34,475 nt of DNA from Marivivens sp. (GCA_017643845.1 JAEPMR010000028.1:1-34475), one strand, 5' to 3'. Shown: positions 1 through 8,718, counted from the stretch's first letter. Notes: generated by a model from the letters alone, not told the origin. Numbers and translations: made by a program.

Positions 1-227
1 TCAACGTGGGCGTAGTGACGCGCTTCCGTCTCGTACTCAACGTGTGCCGTCGAGATCGTGATCCCCCGGGCCTTCTCTTCAGGCGCACCGTCAATCTGGT
101 CATATGCCTTGAAGTCACCGAAATACTTCGTAATCGCCGCAGTCAACGTCGTCTTGCCGTGGTCAACGTGACCAACAGTACCGATGTTTACGTGCGGTTT
201 CGTACGATCAAACTTTTCCTTAGCCAT
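1..227 (-). CDS. tuf: Elongation factor Tu, N-terminal fragment (cut by window edge)
   Basis: EF-Tu is the GTPase that delivers aminoacyl-tRNA to the ribosome. The first 75 codons are present, starting at the ATG complementary to 225-227, and the rest lies beyond position 1. The reading begins [20 protein letters not shown] and continues with the G1 P-loop ([10 protein letters not shown], about residues 18-27) and the effector/switch I stretch containing RGITI and STAHVEYET, all near-invariant in bacterial EF-Tu. A candidate promoter lies 60-85 bp upstream. Many Proteobacteria carry two tuf copies. A copy with its own promoter and no fusA directly upstream may be the one that precedes tRNA-Trp and secE-nusG, but that part is outside the window, so this is inference. 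Identification of the family is essentially certain. Confidence 0.97.
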   Translation of the reverse strand, partial: MAKEKFDRTKPHVNIGTVGHVDHGKTTLTAAITKYFGDFKAYDQIDGAPEEKARGITISTAHVEYETEARHYAHV

Positions 228-284
228 TGCGCAGGCGCCTCGTGCTCTCGGGGGCCTATCACGGCCCGTTTCAACATCGCGGGC

Positions 285-313
285 GATGTATTGGGAAAAA
301 CCTCGAAAATCAA
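285..313 (-). promoter_or_regulatory. Candidate sigma70-type promoter for tuf
   Basis: On the minus strand TTGATT (complement of 308-313) is followed after 17 nt by TACATC (complement of 285-290). The -35 box is a fair match and the -10 box a moderate one. The predicted start would leave a leader of about 50 nt before the tuf ATG at 227. The leader contains a short inverted repeat, GGGCC (252-256) and GGCCC (263-267). This is seen by eye only, with no transcript evidence. Confidence 0.35.
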
Positions 314-326
314 GCGCGACTTACGC

Positions 327-1037
327 CTATTGACCGGATGGAAGTTCCATTTCTTCTACACCATCCGAAATGATCGCGTCTTCGGTGGTGTCGGTGCCTT
401 GGTTATCATCCGAGCTGGGTATTTCCCCGCCATCGACTGCACCGATAACACCTGCCAAATCATCACGTTGCAGAATTGTTTCATCCTCAGGCAACACTTC
501 CCGAATTCCACCGAACCAATCACCATTCTCACGGATCGTCCTCTCTACAGCTCGGGCAGCATTGAACGCCAAGCCATCCATCTGCTCTTCGGCACTGAGC
601 GTGATACCGGACCCAATGAGCGGAATCCGGCAACAGGGCTCAAAGACGGTAATCTGGATCGGCTCTTCGTTCAGCTTCGTCTGGGTGGCATCCTCGTAGA
701 ACGTCACCTCGAAAATCAGGACCGAATTCGGCGCATAGAGGATCGGTATACCAGGCTCGGCGAGCACATAGCCCTGAAGCGACATTGCGACATGGTAATA
801 AGCATCCCCCTCGTAGCGGCCAAGTCTGTCCTGAACTGCGCCTTTCACGGCCCCAATCCAAATATCACTCGACGCTTCGCGCGACATCGGTCCGACCTGC
901 ATATTCGGAGCTACAACAATTGTATGCCCCAGAAGGAAACGGCCCACAGGATCTGGAACGCCAGACAGATCATCACGCGGCGCACCGCACGCCACCAGTA
1001 TAAGCATGGCAATCAGCGAAACGACTATTCTTGGCAT
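327..1037 (-). CDS. Predicted lipoprotein of unknown function
   Basis: This is a 236-residue protein with a short signal peptide and a lipobox LVAC, so that Cys17 would be lipidated and the mature protein anchored to a membrane facing the periplasm. After a mixed alpha/beta-looking body (residues 30-180), which includes an adjacent Cys-Cys pair (FEPCCRIPL), the C-terminal 60 residues are strongly acidic and rich in Asp/Glu, and look disordered. I do not recognise a named family. It lies between tuf and parC in the same orientation, 82 bp downstream of parC and 99 bp upstream of the tuf start, so it could be read through from parC. The ATG start gives the classical signal peptide with one Arg at position 3. 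Existence of the gene is well supported; function is unknown. Confidence 0.8.
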   Translation of the reverse strand: MPRIVVSLIAMLILVACGAPRDDLSGVPDPVGRFLLGHTIVVAPNMQVGPMSREASSDIWIGAVKGAVQDRLGRYEGDAYYHVAMSLQGYVLAEPGIPILYAPNSVLIFEVTFYEDATQTKLNEEPIQITVFEPCCRIPLIGSGITLSAEEQMDGLAFNAARAVERTIRENGDWFGGIREVLPEDETILQRDDLAGVIGAVDGGEIPSSDDNQGTDTTEDAIISDGVEEMELPSGQ

Positions 1038-1119
1038 TCAAACCTCCCAGGTTTTGGAGATGCTATGGCGTCGCGGGGCCCAAGGCAACGATCCCTGCAA
1101 GGCTGGGCAGGAACTCGCT

Positions 1120-3444
1120 TTAGGTGAACCGATTGTCTCTTGGGAATCCGCGCGGAGCCATCCGGCCCGTTCCTGCGCGCTTTCCAACCCACTCTGAGAG
1201 TTCACTCTCTGTACGAGTGCGGCCCGCGGGGTCGCGCCAGCTCAACCCATCCGCCAACGCAAACGTCGCTATGTCGGACAACCCGCCATCCTTGTATTTC
1301 TGCAACCGCACACCTTTCCCACGCGCCATTTCCGGCAGCTCGGAAAGCGGGAATATCAGAACCTTCCTGTTTTCACCCACCACTGCGACATGATCGCCTT
1401 GCACCGGCTTGGCCGCCCGCGTGACAGTCTTATCTTTCACATTCAAGACTTGCTTGCCCGTCCGTGTCTGAGCGACCACATCATCCTCATTTACAACGAA
1501 CCCGTCACCCGCTGACGACGCAACAATCAATTTCCGCCCTGGTTTGTGGACCAGAATATCGACGATCTCGGCCTCATTCGGCAGGTCGATCATTAGGCGG
1601 AGCGGCTCCCCCATCCCGCGCCCACCGGGAAGGTTAGATGCGGCGACGGTGTAGAACCTGCCATTGCTACCGATGACCAATAGTCGATCCGTCGTTTCTG
1701 CGTGGAATAGAAAGCGTCCCTCATCCCCATCCTTGAATTTCAGTTCGCTATCGAGCGCGATATGACCCTTCATCGCACGGACCCAGCCCATCTTCGAGCA
1801 AACGACGGTGATCGGCTCCCGTTCGATCATCGCCTCCAGCGGCACCTCTTCGAAACTTCCTGCTTCAGCAAAGGTTGACCGCCGCGCACCGCCTTCGGAA
1901 TCCCTGCCGAATTGCTTTCTGGTCTCACGCAACTGCTCGGAGATACGACCCCATTGCAGGTCTTCACTGGCAAGCAGATCCTCAAGATCAGCGCGTTCCT
2001 GCATCAGAGTATCGCGCTCTTTGACCAGCTCCATTTCCTCAAGCCGGCGAAGCGACCGCAGTCGCATATTGAGAATTGCTTCCGCCTGCACCTCACTCAA
2101 GGATGGCTCTTCGCCGTCTTCAGGTCTTCCGCCAAGCAAGGGCGACAGGTAATCCGCCTCGCTCGTCGCGCGCCGGTGATCTCCACCCCAATCCTCAAAC
2201 ATCAGCGCCGCTTTGGGATCATCATCATAGCGGATAATATCAATGACACGGTCAAGATTGAGGAAAGCAATAATGAGCCCCTCAAGGACCTCGAGCCGGT
2301 GGTCAATCTTGTCCATCCGGTGCCGGCTGCGTCGCTGCAACACATCACGCCGATGATCCAAGAAAGCTCGAAGCACCTCTTTGAGCGAACACACTCGGGG
2401 CGTTACGCCGTCGATCAGCACGTTCATGTTCATGCTGAAACGTGTCTCTAGATCAGTGTTCCGAAACAGCATCCCCATCAACACATCCGGCTCCACCGTG
2501 CGGGCACGGGGTTCGAGAACGATACGAATGTCGTCGGCGCTCTCGTCACGCACATCCGCCAGCAGCGGAACTTTCTTCGTCTGAATCACCTCTGCCAGCT
2601 TTTCGATCAGCTTGGATTTTTGCACCTGGTAAGGGATTTCAGTGACAATGATCTGCCACTGTCCGCGCCCAAGATCCTCGATCTCCCAGCGGGCTCTCAG
2701 GCGGATGCCACCTCGACCTGTACGATACGCCTCGGCAATATTCTCGCGGCCCTCTACAATCACGCCGCCTGTCGGAAAATCGGGACCTGGAACATATTCC
2801 AAGAGGGTTTCGTCACGCGCATTCGGCGCCTTGATCAAATGCAGACAAGCGTCAATCAACTCATGCAGGTTGTGCGGCGGGATATTGGTCGCCATACCAA
2901 CCGCAATTCCACTAGCACCATTGGCAAGTAGGTTGGGAAACGCTGCCGGCAGAACGACTGGCTCTGACAGAGTGCCATCGTAATTGGGACGAAAATCCAC
3001 TGCATTTTCAGCGAGACCCTCCATCAGGGCCTCAGCAGCAGCGGTCATTCGCGCTTCGGTGTACCGGCTGGCTGCAGGGTTATCGCCGTCGATATTGCCA
3101 AAATTTCCCTGACCATCAACGAGCGGGTAGCGCACGTTAAAGTCCTGAGCGAGCCGCGCCATCGCATCGTAAATCGCAGCATCACCGTGAGGGTGGTAGT
3201 TCCCCATCACATCGCCGGAAATCTTGGCTGATTTGCGGAAACCACCGTTTGCGTTCAGCTTGAGTTCCCGCATCGCAAAAAGAATACGTCGATGAACCGG
3301 CTTGAGCCCGTCGCGCGCATCCGGCAGTGCCCGATGCATGATCGTCGAAAGCGCATAGGTCAGATAGCGATCACCGATCGCACGACGCAGCGTTTCAGTG
3401 AAGCCGGTAGGCTCTATATTGGGGTCGAGAAGATCATCGCTCAT
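1120..3444 (-). CDS. parC: DNA topoisomerase IV subunit A
   Basis: ParC is the DNA-cleaving subunit of topoisomerase IV, which with ParE decatenates replicated chromosomes. At 774 residues it is close to the usual ParC length and shorter than most GyrA. The N-terminal breakage-reunion domain carries RYTEAR with the catalytic tyrosine at residue 128, and the HPHGD segment of the quinolone-determining region at 84-88. The position equivalent to E. coli Ser80 is Ala89 and that of Glu84 is Asp93. The C-terminal region (about 500-740) shows the repeated blades of the DNA-wrapping beta-pinwheel; the canonical GyrA box is not evident, which favours ParC over GyrA. It is divergent from the SH3-protein gene, and parE is not in the window. 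Confidence 0.95.
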   Translation of the reverse strand: MSDDLLDPNIEPTGFTETLRRAIGDRYLTYALSTIMHRALPDARDGLKPVHRRILFAMRELKLNANGGFRKSAKISGDVMGNYHPHGDAAIYDAMARLAQDFNVRYPLVDGQGNFGNIDGDNPAASRYTEARMTAAAEALMEGLAENAVDFRPNYDGTLSEPVVLPAAFPNLLANGASGIAVGMATNIPPHNLHELIDACLHLIKAPNARDETLLEYVPGPDFPTGGVIVEGRENIAEAYRTGRGGIRLRARWEIEDLGRGQWQIIVTEIPYQVQKSKLIEKLAEVIQTKKVPLLADVRDESADDIRIVLEPRARTVEPDVLMGMLFRNTDLETRFSMNMNVLIDGVTPRVCSLKEVLRAFLDHRRDVLQRRSRHRMDKIDHRLEVLEGLIIAFLNLDRVIDIIRYDDDPKAALMFEDWGGDHRRATSEADYLSPLLGGRPEDGEEPSLSEVQAEAILNMRLRSLRRLEEMELVKERDTLMQERADLEDLLASEDLQWGRISEQLRETRKQFGRDSEGGARRSTFAEAGSFEEVPLEAMIEREPITVVCSKMGWVRAMKGHIALDSELKFKDGDEGRFLFHAETTDRLLVIGSNGRFYTVAASNLPGGRGMGEPLRLMIDLPNEAEIVDILVHKPGRKLIVASSAGDGFVVNEDDVVAQTRTGKQVLNVKDKTVTRAAKPVQGDHVAVVGENRKVLIFPLSELPEMARGKGVRLQKYKDGGLSDIATFALADGLSWRDPAGRTRTESELSEWVGKRAGTGRMAPRGFPRDNRFT

Positions 3445-3506
3445 GCATGTTGTGTAACCTCACCCCCGATCAGGGTAAAGAAGACACAGCACACCTCAGG
3501 TAAGTT

Positions 3507-3534
3507 TTGCAGGTCAGCGAAGTTTTACTATAAG
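3507..3534 (+). promoter_or_regulatory. Candidate promoter for the SH3-protein gene
   Basis: TTGCAG (3507-3512) is followed after 16 nt by TATAAG (3529-3534), a five-of-six match to the -10 consensus. Reading the -35 one base earlier as TTTGCA gives a 17-nt spacer. The predicted start is near 3541, 30 nt before the proposed GTG start. A GTTTTA/TAAAAC inverted repeat (3522-3527 and 3545-3550) flanks the -10 box. It lies in the 126-bp divergent gap with parC. Confidence 0.4.
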
Positions 3535-3570
3535 ACGAGAACGATAAAACTTGCCTCGGGATCGGTGCCA

Positions 3571-4179
3571 GTGCGGCTATTTATTATTCTGACGTTCGCA
3601 GCCCTTGCCTGTGCTTATTACTTTCTATCCGGTGGCGCTGATTTTGTGCCGGAAACGCAACCCGTCCGCATAAGCCAAGAGCCGCCAGATGCCACTCCAC
3701 CGGCTGCCCCGACCGAGGAACTGGAATCCGCAACCGAAAACCCCCCGGAGCCACTTTCGCCAAACGCCCCAATCTCGGCAGAAATAGACCCACCTCAGCC
3801 CGCGAACTCCACATCTGTTGCGTCGGAAACTCTTGAAAAAGCCGCAGAGGAACCGAACACCGGAGCCTCCACGCTCGAGACCGAATTCGAAAGCCTCGCA
3901 GACGCGCTCAACGAAACGGACACTGCTGCAGAGCAGATCGAGCCCGCGGCCGAGCAACGCCCAGTCGCAATTCAGACCACCGAAAACATCAAAAGAGTCG
4001 GTGACTCACGGCTGAACATGCGCTCTGGTCCCGGGACTGAAAACGCCATTTTGGTCACGTTGGAACCGGACACCGAATTGCTTATCCTGCAGGACAGTGG
4101 CGACGGATGGGTTCAGGTCGAAGTTCGGGAAACTGGTCTGCGCGGCTGGACAGCCGAAGAATTTCTCATAGCACCTTAA
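3571..4179 (+). CDS. Membrane-anchored SH3-domain protein
   Basis: This is a 202-residue protein with three visible parts. Residues 2-20 form one hydrophobic segment (a membrane anchor or uncleaved signal). Residues 25-135 form a long Pro/Ala/Glu-rich linker with almost no hydrophobic core. Residues 140-202 form a bacterial SH3 (SH3b) domain with the typical LNMRSGPGTENAIL signature, then a GDGWVQV strand and a final GWTAEEFL strand. SH3b domains commonly bind cell-wall peptides, so a periplasmic envelope role is the natural inference. I chose the GTG at 3571 because it directly precedes the hydrophobic segment and follows the candidate promoter; an in-frame GTG at 3565 is equally possible. 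Upstream in-frame codons would run into the parC gene. The SDR gene starts 14 bp after the stop. Confidence 0.8.
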   Translation: MRLFIILTFAALACAYYFLSGGADFVPETQPVRISQEPPDATPPAAPTEELESATENPPEPLSPNAPISAEIDPPQPANSTSVASETLEKAAEEPNTGASTLETEFESLADALNETDTAAEQIEPAAEQRPVAIQTTENIKRVGDSRLNMRSGPGTENAILVTLEPDTELLILQDSGDGWVQVEVRETGLRGWTAEEFLIAP

Positions 4180-4193
4180 GGCAAAGCCACCTC

Positions 4194-5021
4194 ATGTCTC
4201 AACGCTCTATACTCATTACCGGGTGTTCGTCCGGCATCGGCTATGCTGTCGCACATGATTTGCGCGATGCCGGATGGCGGGTGTTTGCCAGCTGCCGCAA
4301 GCAAGCAGATTGTGATCGCCTTATCGCCGAAGGGTTCGAATCCCCTCAAATCGACTACGCCGATCCAGCCTCGATCTCGTCCGGCCTTTCATCCGTTCTC
4401 GAAGCAACCGGAGGAACTTTGGACGCGCTGTTCAATAACGGAGCTTATGCCCTGCCCGGCGCTGTCGAAGATCTTCCCACAGACGGTCTGCGTGCAATCT
4501 TCGAGGCCAATTTCTTTGGCTGGCACGACCTGACACGGCAAGTAATCGCGGTGATGCGCGCACAAGGGCACGGACGGATAATCAATTGCTCTTCCGTGCT
4601 TGGATTGGTCCCAATGCGGTGGCGCGGCGCCTATGTGGCGACGAAATTCGCACTTGAGGGCCTGTCGGACGTCATGCGCCTCGAATTGCGCGGCTCGGGG
4701 ATTCATGTCGTTCTCATCGAACCGGGTCCGATAACCTCGAAAATTCGCGAGAACGCGATCCCCCATTTCGAAAAATGGATCAGCTGGGAAACATCTGCCC
4801 TCAGCCGCCTCTACACAGCCTTGCGCCACCGGCTGTACGAGAACCGCGGCAAGGACCGATTCGAGCTGCCGCCGACGGCAGTCACAATCAAACTTATGAA
4901 AGCCCTTGATGCCCCTTCCCCAAAACCGCGGTATTATGTCACGGTTCCCACCTACATCATGGGCGCGTTGCGGCGAATTCTCTCTTCTCGCCAGCTGGAT
5001 TGGCTGATCTCCAAGGGGTAA
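4194..5021 (+). CDS. Short-chain dehydrogenase/reductase (SDR family)
   Basis: This is a 275-residue classical SDR oxidoreductase. The cofactor motif TGCSSGIG is at residues 9-16, the structural NNG at 81-83, and the catalytic Ser134-Tyr147-(x3)-Lys151 set is complete. The acidic residue that usually follows strand beta2 in NAD enzymes is replaced by a Cys-Arg-Lys stretch (about 34-36), which suggests NADP preference, though this is inference. The C-terminal extension of about 60 residues (a hydrophobic YIMGALRRIL segment near the end) resembles 17-beta-hydroxysteroid or retinol dehydrogenase-like SDRs, so the substrate may be lipophilic; the real substrate cannot be read from sequence. It follows the SH3 gene by 14 bp, and the two are probably co-transcribed. 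Confidence 0.88.
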   Translation: MSQRSILITGCSSGIGYAVAHDLRDAGWRVFASCRKQADCDRLIAEGFESPQIDYADPASISSGLSSVLEATGGTLDALFNNGAYALPGAVEDLPTDGLRAIFEANFFGWHDLTRQVIAVMRAQGHGRIINCSSVLGLVPMRWRGAYVATKFALEGLSDVMRLELRGSGIHVVLIEPGPITSKIRENAIPHFEKWISWETSALSRLYTALRHRLYENRGKDRFELPPTAVTIKLMKALDAPSPKPRYYVTVPTYIMGALRRILSSRQLDWLISKG

Positions 5022-5080
5022 CCCCTTCCCTTTGCGTCCATGGCTGCTACATCCGGCGGGACAAAACGAAAGGAGCCGAT

Positions 5081-5287
5081 ATGGCTGATGATCCTCTATT
5101 CCTTGTCGTCGCTGCCGCGTGTTTAGGGGTAGCCGCAATTCTAATTTTCGGGATTGGCACTTTCGGCAAAGGCGGGGAGTTCAACCGAAAGCACGCCAAC
5201 CGGATCATGCGCTGGCGCATCGGTGCCCAGTTCGTCGCCGTTCTTCTGATCCTGCTTTTCGTTTACGTCCGCCGGCAAGGAGGCTGA
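5081..5287 (+). CDS. Small two-helix membrane protein (HIG1-like, twin transmembrane)
   Basis: This is a 68-residue protein with two hydrophobic helices (about residues 6-27 and 46-63) joined by a short polar loop containing GGEFNRKHANRIMRWR. The arrangement and the N-R-x-M-R-W-R-x-x-x-Q pattern match the HIG1/twin-transmembrane small-protein family, best known in mitochondria as respiratory-chain supercomplex factors. The bacterial role is not settled. The start is fixed by an AGGAG ribosome site (5071-5075) five bases before the ATG. Only one base separates its stop from the adenosyltransferase ATG, so the two are translationally linked. Family call is likely; a role in cytochrome oxidase assembly would be inference. 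Confidence 0.82.
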   Translation: MADDPLFLVVAAACLGVAAILIFGIGTFGKGGEFNRKHANRIMRWRIGAQFVAVLLILLFVYVRRQGG

Positions 5288-5288
5288 G

Positions 5289-5861
5289 ATGGTTGTATTA
5301 AACAAAATCTACACAAAAACCGGCGACAAAGGCGACACCGCGCTTGGCAACGGGTCACGCGTCGCCAAACACTCATTGCGCGTGACGGCCTACGGCACCG
5401 TAGACGAAACAAATGCCACGGTTGGTCTTGCGCGCTTGCACGCCACTGACGAAATCGCCGCAAAACTCTCGGCCATCCAAAACGATCTTTTCGATCTTGG
5501 CGCCGATCTGTGTCGCCCTGACATGGAAAAGGATTCCGAGGCGCCCTATCCCGTCTTGCGTATGAGCGACACGCAGGTCACCCGTCTGGAAACAGAGATT
5601 GACGAAATGAATGACGCTCTTGAGCCACTCCGCAGCTTTATATTGCCGGGCGGCTCGGCTCTGGCTGCGCATCTTCACCTGTGCAGAACCGTGACGCGAC
5701 GGGCCGAACGTCTCACGGTGGAACTATCCAACATGGAATCGGTGAACCCAGCGGCGGTCAAATACCTCAACCGCCTGTCAGACTGGTTCTTCGTTGCTTC
5801 TCGCATCGCCAATGATGACGGGCGAGCAGACATACTCTGGCAGCCAGGCGCAAACCGATAA
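5289..5861 (+). CDS. Cob(I)alamin adenosyltransferase, PduO type
   Basis: The enzyme transfers adenosyl from ATP to cob(I)alamin, making adenosylcobalamin in the cytoplasm. At 190 residues it is of normal PduO-type length. The ATP-binding N-terminus TKTGDKGDT is at residues 9-17; the second nucleotide-binding motif RTVTRRAER is at 133-141, with the family-typical YLNRLSDWFF at 159-168 forming part of the cobalamin site. A strong AAGGAGG ribosome site sits inside the last codons of the upstream two-helix gene. Adenosylcobalamin is needed by methylmalonyl-CoA and ethylmalonyl-CoA mutases, which fits the neighbouring acyl-CoA metabolism genes. The symbols pduO, cobO and atr have all been used for this type, so none is given. 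Confidence 0.95.
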   Translation: MVVLNKIYTKTGDKGDTALGNGSRVAKHSLRVTAYGTVDETNATVGLARLHATDEIAAKLSAIQNDLFDLGADLCRPDMEKDSEAPYPVLRMSDTQVTRLETEIDEMNDALEPLRSFILPGGSALAAHLHLCRTVTRRAERLTVELSNMESVNPAAVKYLNRLSDWFFVASRIANDDGRADILWQPGANR

Positions 5862-5993
5862 AATCCACCCCTAAACCAAAACGTGGCGTCGGTGACCCTT
5901 GCCGCGTCGATTTTGCACTGTTTTCTCTGCACGGGCCTTGCTAACACCCCTGCGAATACCTTTGCGCATGCAGAAATCTAGGGAGTTACGCCG

Positions 5994-6752
5994 ATGAAGG
6001 TCTTAGTACCTGTTAAGCGTGTGATCGACTACAACGTGAAGGTCCGTGTGAAGGCGGACGGATCGGGTGTTGATCTTGCGAATGTCAAAATGTCGATGAA
6101 CCCGTTCGACGAGATTGCCGTCGAACAGGCAATCCGTCTGAAGGAAGCTGGCAAGGCTGACGAGGTGGTCGCGGTCTCGATCGGCGTCAAGCAGGCGCAG
6201 GAAACCCTGCGCACGGCACTGGCGATGGGCGCCGACCGCGCGATCCTCGTTGTGGCCTCCGAAGACGTGCATCAGGACATCGAGCCGCTGGCCGTTGCCA
6301 AGATCCTCAAAGGGGTCGTCGACGAAGAGCAACCCGGCCTCGTCCTATGCGGCAAGCAAGCAATCGACAATGACATGAACGCCACCGGCCAGATGCTGTC
6401 GGCCCTTCTGGGCTGGTCGCAGGGCACCTTTGCCTCCGAGCTGGATGTCGACGGCGACAGCGCAAAGGTCACCCGCGAGGTGGACGGCGGTCTGCAAACG
6501 ATCTCGGTCAAGATGCCTGCCATCGTGACTGTCGATCTGCGTCTCAACGAGCCACGCTATGCCTCACTGCCGAACATCATGAAGGCCAAGAAAAAACCGC
6601 TCGATGAGAAGACCCCGGCAGATTACGGCGTGGATGTCACGCCGCGCCTGACCATCGTCAGCACGTCCGAGCCGGAAGCACGCAAGGCAGGCGAGATCGT
6701 CGGCAGCGTGGACGAGCTTGTGGCCAAACTCAAAGAAGCGGGAGCTGTGTAA
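5994..6752 (+). CDS. etfB: Electron transfer flavoprotein subunit beta
   Basis: EtfB is the AMP-binding subunit of ETF, which collects electrons from acyl-CoA dehydrogenases and passes them to ETF:ubiquinone oxidoreductase. At 252 residues it is of normal length. It begins [19 protein letters not shown] and carries the adenine-binding CGKQAIDND stretch (119-127). The docking-loop region near 189-201 reads [13 protein letters not shown], which in mitochondrial ETF is the lysine-methylated segment that contacts the dehydrogenases. A ribosome site AGGGAG lies eight bases before the ATG. Its stop and the etfA start share one base (TAATG). The 132-bp gap upstream contains no promoter I would call. 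Confidence 0.97.
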   Translation: MKVLVPVKRVIDYNVKVRVKADGSGVDLANVKMSMNPFDEIAVEQAIRLKEAGKADEVVAVSIGVKQAQETLRTALAMGADRAILVVASEDVHQDIEPLAVAKILKGVVDEEQPGLVLCGKQAIDNDMNATGQMLSALLGWSQGTFASELDVDGDSAKVTREVDGGLQTISVKMPAIVTVDLRLNEPRYASLPNIMKAKKKPLDEKTPADYGVDVTPRLTIVSTSEPEARKAGEIVGSVDELVAKLKEAGAV

Positions 6753-7678
6753 TGTCTGTACTTCTTCTTGCCGAAGTCACCGATGGCGCGCTGGCAATGG
6801 ACGCCACCGCCAAGGCCGTCACCGCCGCCAAGGCGATTGGCGATGTGACCCTCCTCTGCGCCGGCGCTTCTGCCGCTGACGCCGCAAAGGAAGCCGCCAC
6901 CATCGATGGCGTATCGAAGGTTCTCGTCGCCGAAGACGCGATCTACGGCCACCGTCTGGCCGAGCCGACAGCCGCACTGATCGTCGCGCTGGCGGGCGAC
7001 TACAGCCACATCGTCGCGCCTGCGACGACGGACGCCAAAAACATCCTGCCGCGCGTTGCAGCGCTTCTGGATGTGATGGTGATCTCCGATGTCTCCGCCG
7101 TTGTGGATGCCGAAACCTTCGAGCGCCCGATCTATGCGGGCAACGCGATCCAGACGGTGAAGTCCGGTGACGCGAAGAAAGTGATCTCTTTCCGCACCTC
7201 GACCTTCGATGCCGCAGGCACCGGCAACGCCGCGCCTGTCGAGACCATCGCGACCGTCGATGATCCGGCGTTGAGCGCATGGATCGAGGACAAGGTTGCC
7301 GCCAGCGACCGCCCCGAGCTGACCTCGGCAGGCGTTGTTGTGTCCGGTGGCCGCGGCGTCGGCTCCAAGGACGACTTCGCGATCATCGAGAAGCTCGCCG
7401 ACAAGCTGGGCGCCGCCGTTGGTGCCTCCCGCGCCGCCGTCGACTCGGGCTTTGCCCCGAACGACTGGCAGGTTGGCCAGACCGGCAAGGTGGTTGCACC
7501 CGATCTTTATGTCGCAGTCGGCATCTCAGGTGCTATTCAGCACCTTGCTGGCATGAAGGACTCGAAGATCATCGTCGCAATCAACAAGGACGAAGAAGCC
7601 CCGATCTTCCAGGTGGCCGATTATGGCCTCGTGGCAGACCTATTCGACGCCCTGCCGGAGCTTACCGAGAAACTCTAA
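6752..7678 (+). CDS. etfA: Electron transfer flavoprotein subunit alpha
   Basis: EtfA is the FAD-binding subunit of ETF. It has 308 residues, the usual size. The N-terminal half (1-185) is the alpha/beta domain that pairs with EtfB. The C-terminal FAD domain holds SGGRGVG (198-204) and the signature [20 protein letters not shown] (242-261), followed by QHLAGM and [10 protein letters not shown]. Likely electron donors in this window include the methylsuccinyl-CoA dehydrogenase at 17057. The last 17 bases overlap the 3' end of the convergent DUF6473 gene, and a hairpin terminator follows 25 bp downstream of the stop. It is co-translated with etfB. Confidence 0.97.
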   Translation: MSVLLLAEVTDGALAMDATAKAVTAAKAIGDVTLLCAGASAADAAKEAATIDGVSKVLVAEDAIYGHRLAEPTAALIVALAGDYSHIVAPATTDAKNILPRVAALLDVMVISDVSAVVDAETFERPIYAGNAIQTVKSGDAKKVISFRTSTFDAAGTGNAAPVETIATVDDPALSAWIEDKVAASDRPELTSAGVVVSGGRGVGSKDDFAIIEKLADKLGAAVGASRAAVDSGFAPNDWQVGQTGKVVAPDLYVAVGISGAIQHLAGMKDSKIIVAINKDEEAPIFQVADYGLVADLFDALPELTEKL

Positions 7679-8561
7679 GCGCTGCTCCATCGCCAGTATT
7701 GAGAGGCTCGCCTTCACGGCGGGCCTTTTTATTATCCAACATCACTTCAATCGCCGGGAGGAGCGCTTCAGCCGCCGCGCTGTGCGCCGCCTCGTCCAGA
7801 TCCTCGCCGGGGACGGAACTGTCGCGAAGGGAGATCAACGGTCGTCGCCGGCGCGCGCTCCCCACGGGCGGTGTCACTTCCACAAATCCGTCGGCCAGAT
7901 GCGATATCGCCTGCACCATAGAGCGTGTCACAAACAACGGATCGCGTGACATCGGATCGCGCAAGAGATCCCACGGCTGATCGCTAAGCGGCCGATCCGC
8001 CAGCCAATACAATAACACCGGCGCCTCAATTTCCCGCAAGAGCGCTCGCACTCGTGCCACCCATGCCTGTCGCAGCTCTTCAACCACGGTTTCAAAGCGC
8101 TCTGCCGAAATCGCATAGAGCGCCCCCAGCATATGCCGGGTAAACGAAAACTCCGAGAAATCGACCTCATTATAAAGCGCTGCCAACACTGTCGAAGGCG
8201 CAACCAGCCTGTCGTTCCGACGGGGATGCACACGGTAAAAACGGTTTGAGGTATTTTGTGCGCCTACAATCTGCAGCAAACAGACACGGGCGGACGATGC
8301 CGCTTCCAAAACGGCTGGATCCTTCACAAAGGCGTCCCATCCCGCATTTCTCACGCCAAAATTCGCGACACTCATTCCCGTAGCCGCACCGAGCTGCGTG
8401 CTGAATGGTGCCTCCAATTCCCGCCCATAGGTCTGTGAACCGCCCAAACAGACGATAAAGTCACGCGTTGAGCAAAGCCCTTCTCTCAGTTCAAGCCGGG
8501 TCCGCCCGAATACTCCCAAATCCGTCATTTTGACGAACCTGTCCAAAGCGACGTGTTCCAT
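7662..8561 (-). CDS. DUF6473 family protein
   Basis: This is a 299-residue protein of unknown function. The recognisable core is a LGGSQTYGRE loop (about residues 39-48), NFGVRNAGWDAF (about 67-78) and the signature GAQNTSNRFYRVHPRRNDR in the first half, which I match to DUF6473, a family seen mainly in Rhodobacterales. The GGSxTYG and later N-x-G elements recall SGNH-hydrolase-type folds, so an esterase or glycan-modifying role is possible but unproven. I set the start at the ATG complementary to 8559-8561, which has an AGAGGTGGG ribosome site; a GTG six codons upstream is less likely because it would lie on that site. The final codons overlap the etfA stop, and the etfA terminator lies within this gene. 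Confidence 0.78.
   Translation of the reverse strand: MEHVALDRFVKMTDLGVFGRTRLELREGLCSTRDFIVCLGGSQTYGRELEAPFSTQLGAATGMSVANFGVRNAGWDAFVKDPAVLEAASSARVCLLQIVGAQNTSNRFYRVHPRRNDRLVAPSTVLAALYNEVDFSEFSFTRHMLGALYAISAERFETVVEELRQAWVARVRALLREIEAPVLLYWLADRPLSDQPWDLLRDPMSRDPLFVTRSMVQAISHLADGFVEVTPPVGSARRRRPLISLRDSSVPGEDLDEAAHSAAAEALLPAIEVMLDNKKARREGEPLNTGDGAALRVSR
7704..7733 (+). terminator. Rho-independent terminator of etfBA
   Basis: A 9-bp stem, AGGCTCGCC (7704-7712) with GGCGGGCCT (7718-7726), has one T-G wobble pair and a 5-base loop, and is followed by a T-rich run (TTTTTATT). It stands 25 bp after the etfA stop. The whole element is inside the coding sequence of the opposing DUF6473 gene. There is no T-tract on the minus-strand side, so it should act in one direction only. 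Confidence 0.85.
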
Positions 8562-8661
8562 ATTCCCACCTCTTTTCACTCACCGCCTACGACGCTGTGC
8601 CAGAAGTGCTCACAAGCTGTTAATGGGCGAATTTATGACGAATTTTCCAAGTTGGCAGCAC

Positions 8662-8690
8662 TTGAAGGGCACGCAACCTGTGCCTAATGT
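8662..8690 (+). promoter_or_regulatory. Candidate promoter with inverted repeat for the 3-hydroxyacyl-CoA dehydrogenase gene
   Basis: TTGAAG (8662-8667) is followed after exactly 17 nt by TAATGT (8685-8690). The spacer carries a perfect 5-bp inverted repeat, GGCAC (8668-8672) and GTGCC (8680-8684), which fills it from end to end and could be a repressor site. The start codon at 8719 follows 28 bp after the -10 box. The 157-bp gap is divergent with DUF6473. Confidence 0.4.
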
Positions 8691-8718
8691 GCCGATGCAG
8701 CATGAAAGGGTGATGAGC

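Noticed and set aside
6-1127. Plus-strand open frame of about 373 codons across tuf, the lipoprotein and parC end
   Set aside because: It spans three minus-strand genes and their gaps, and no protein motif is visible.
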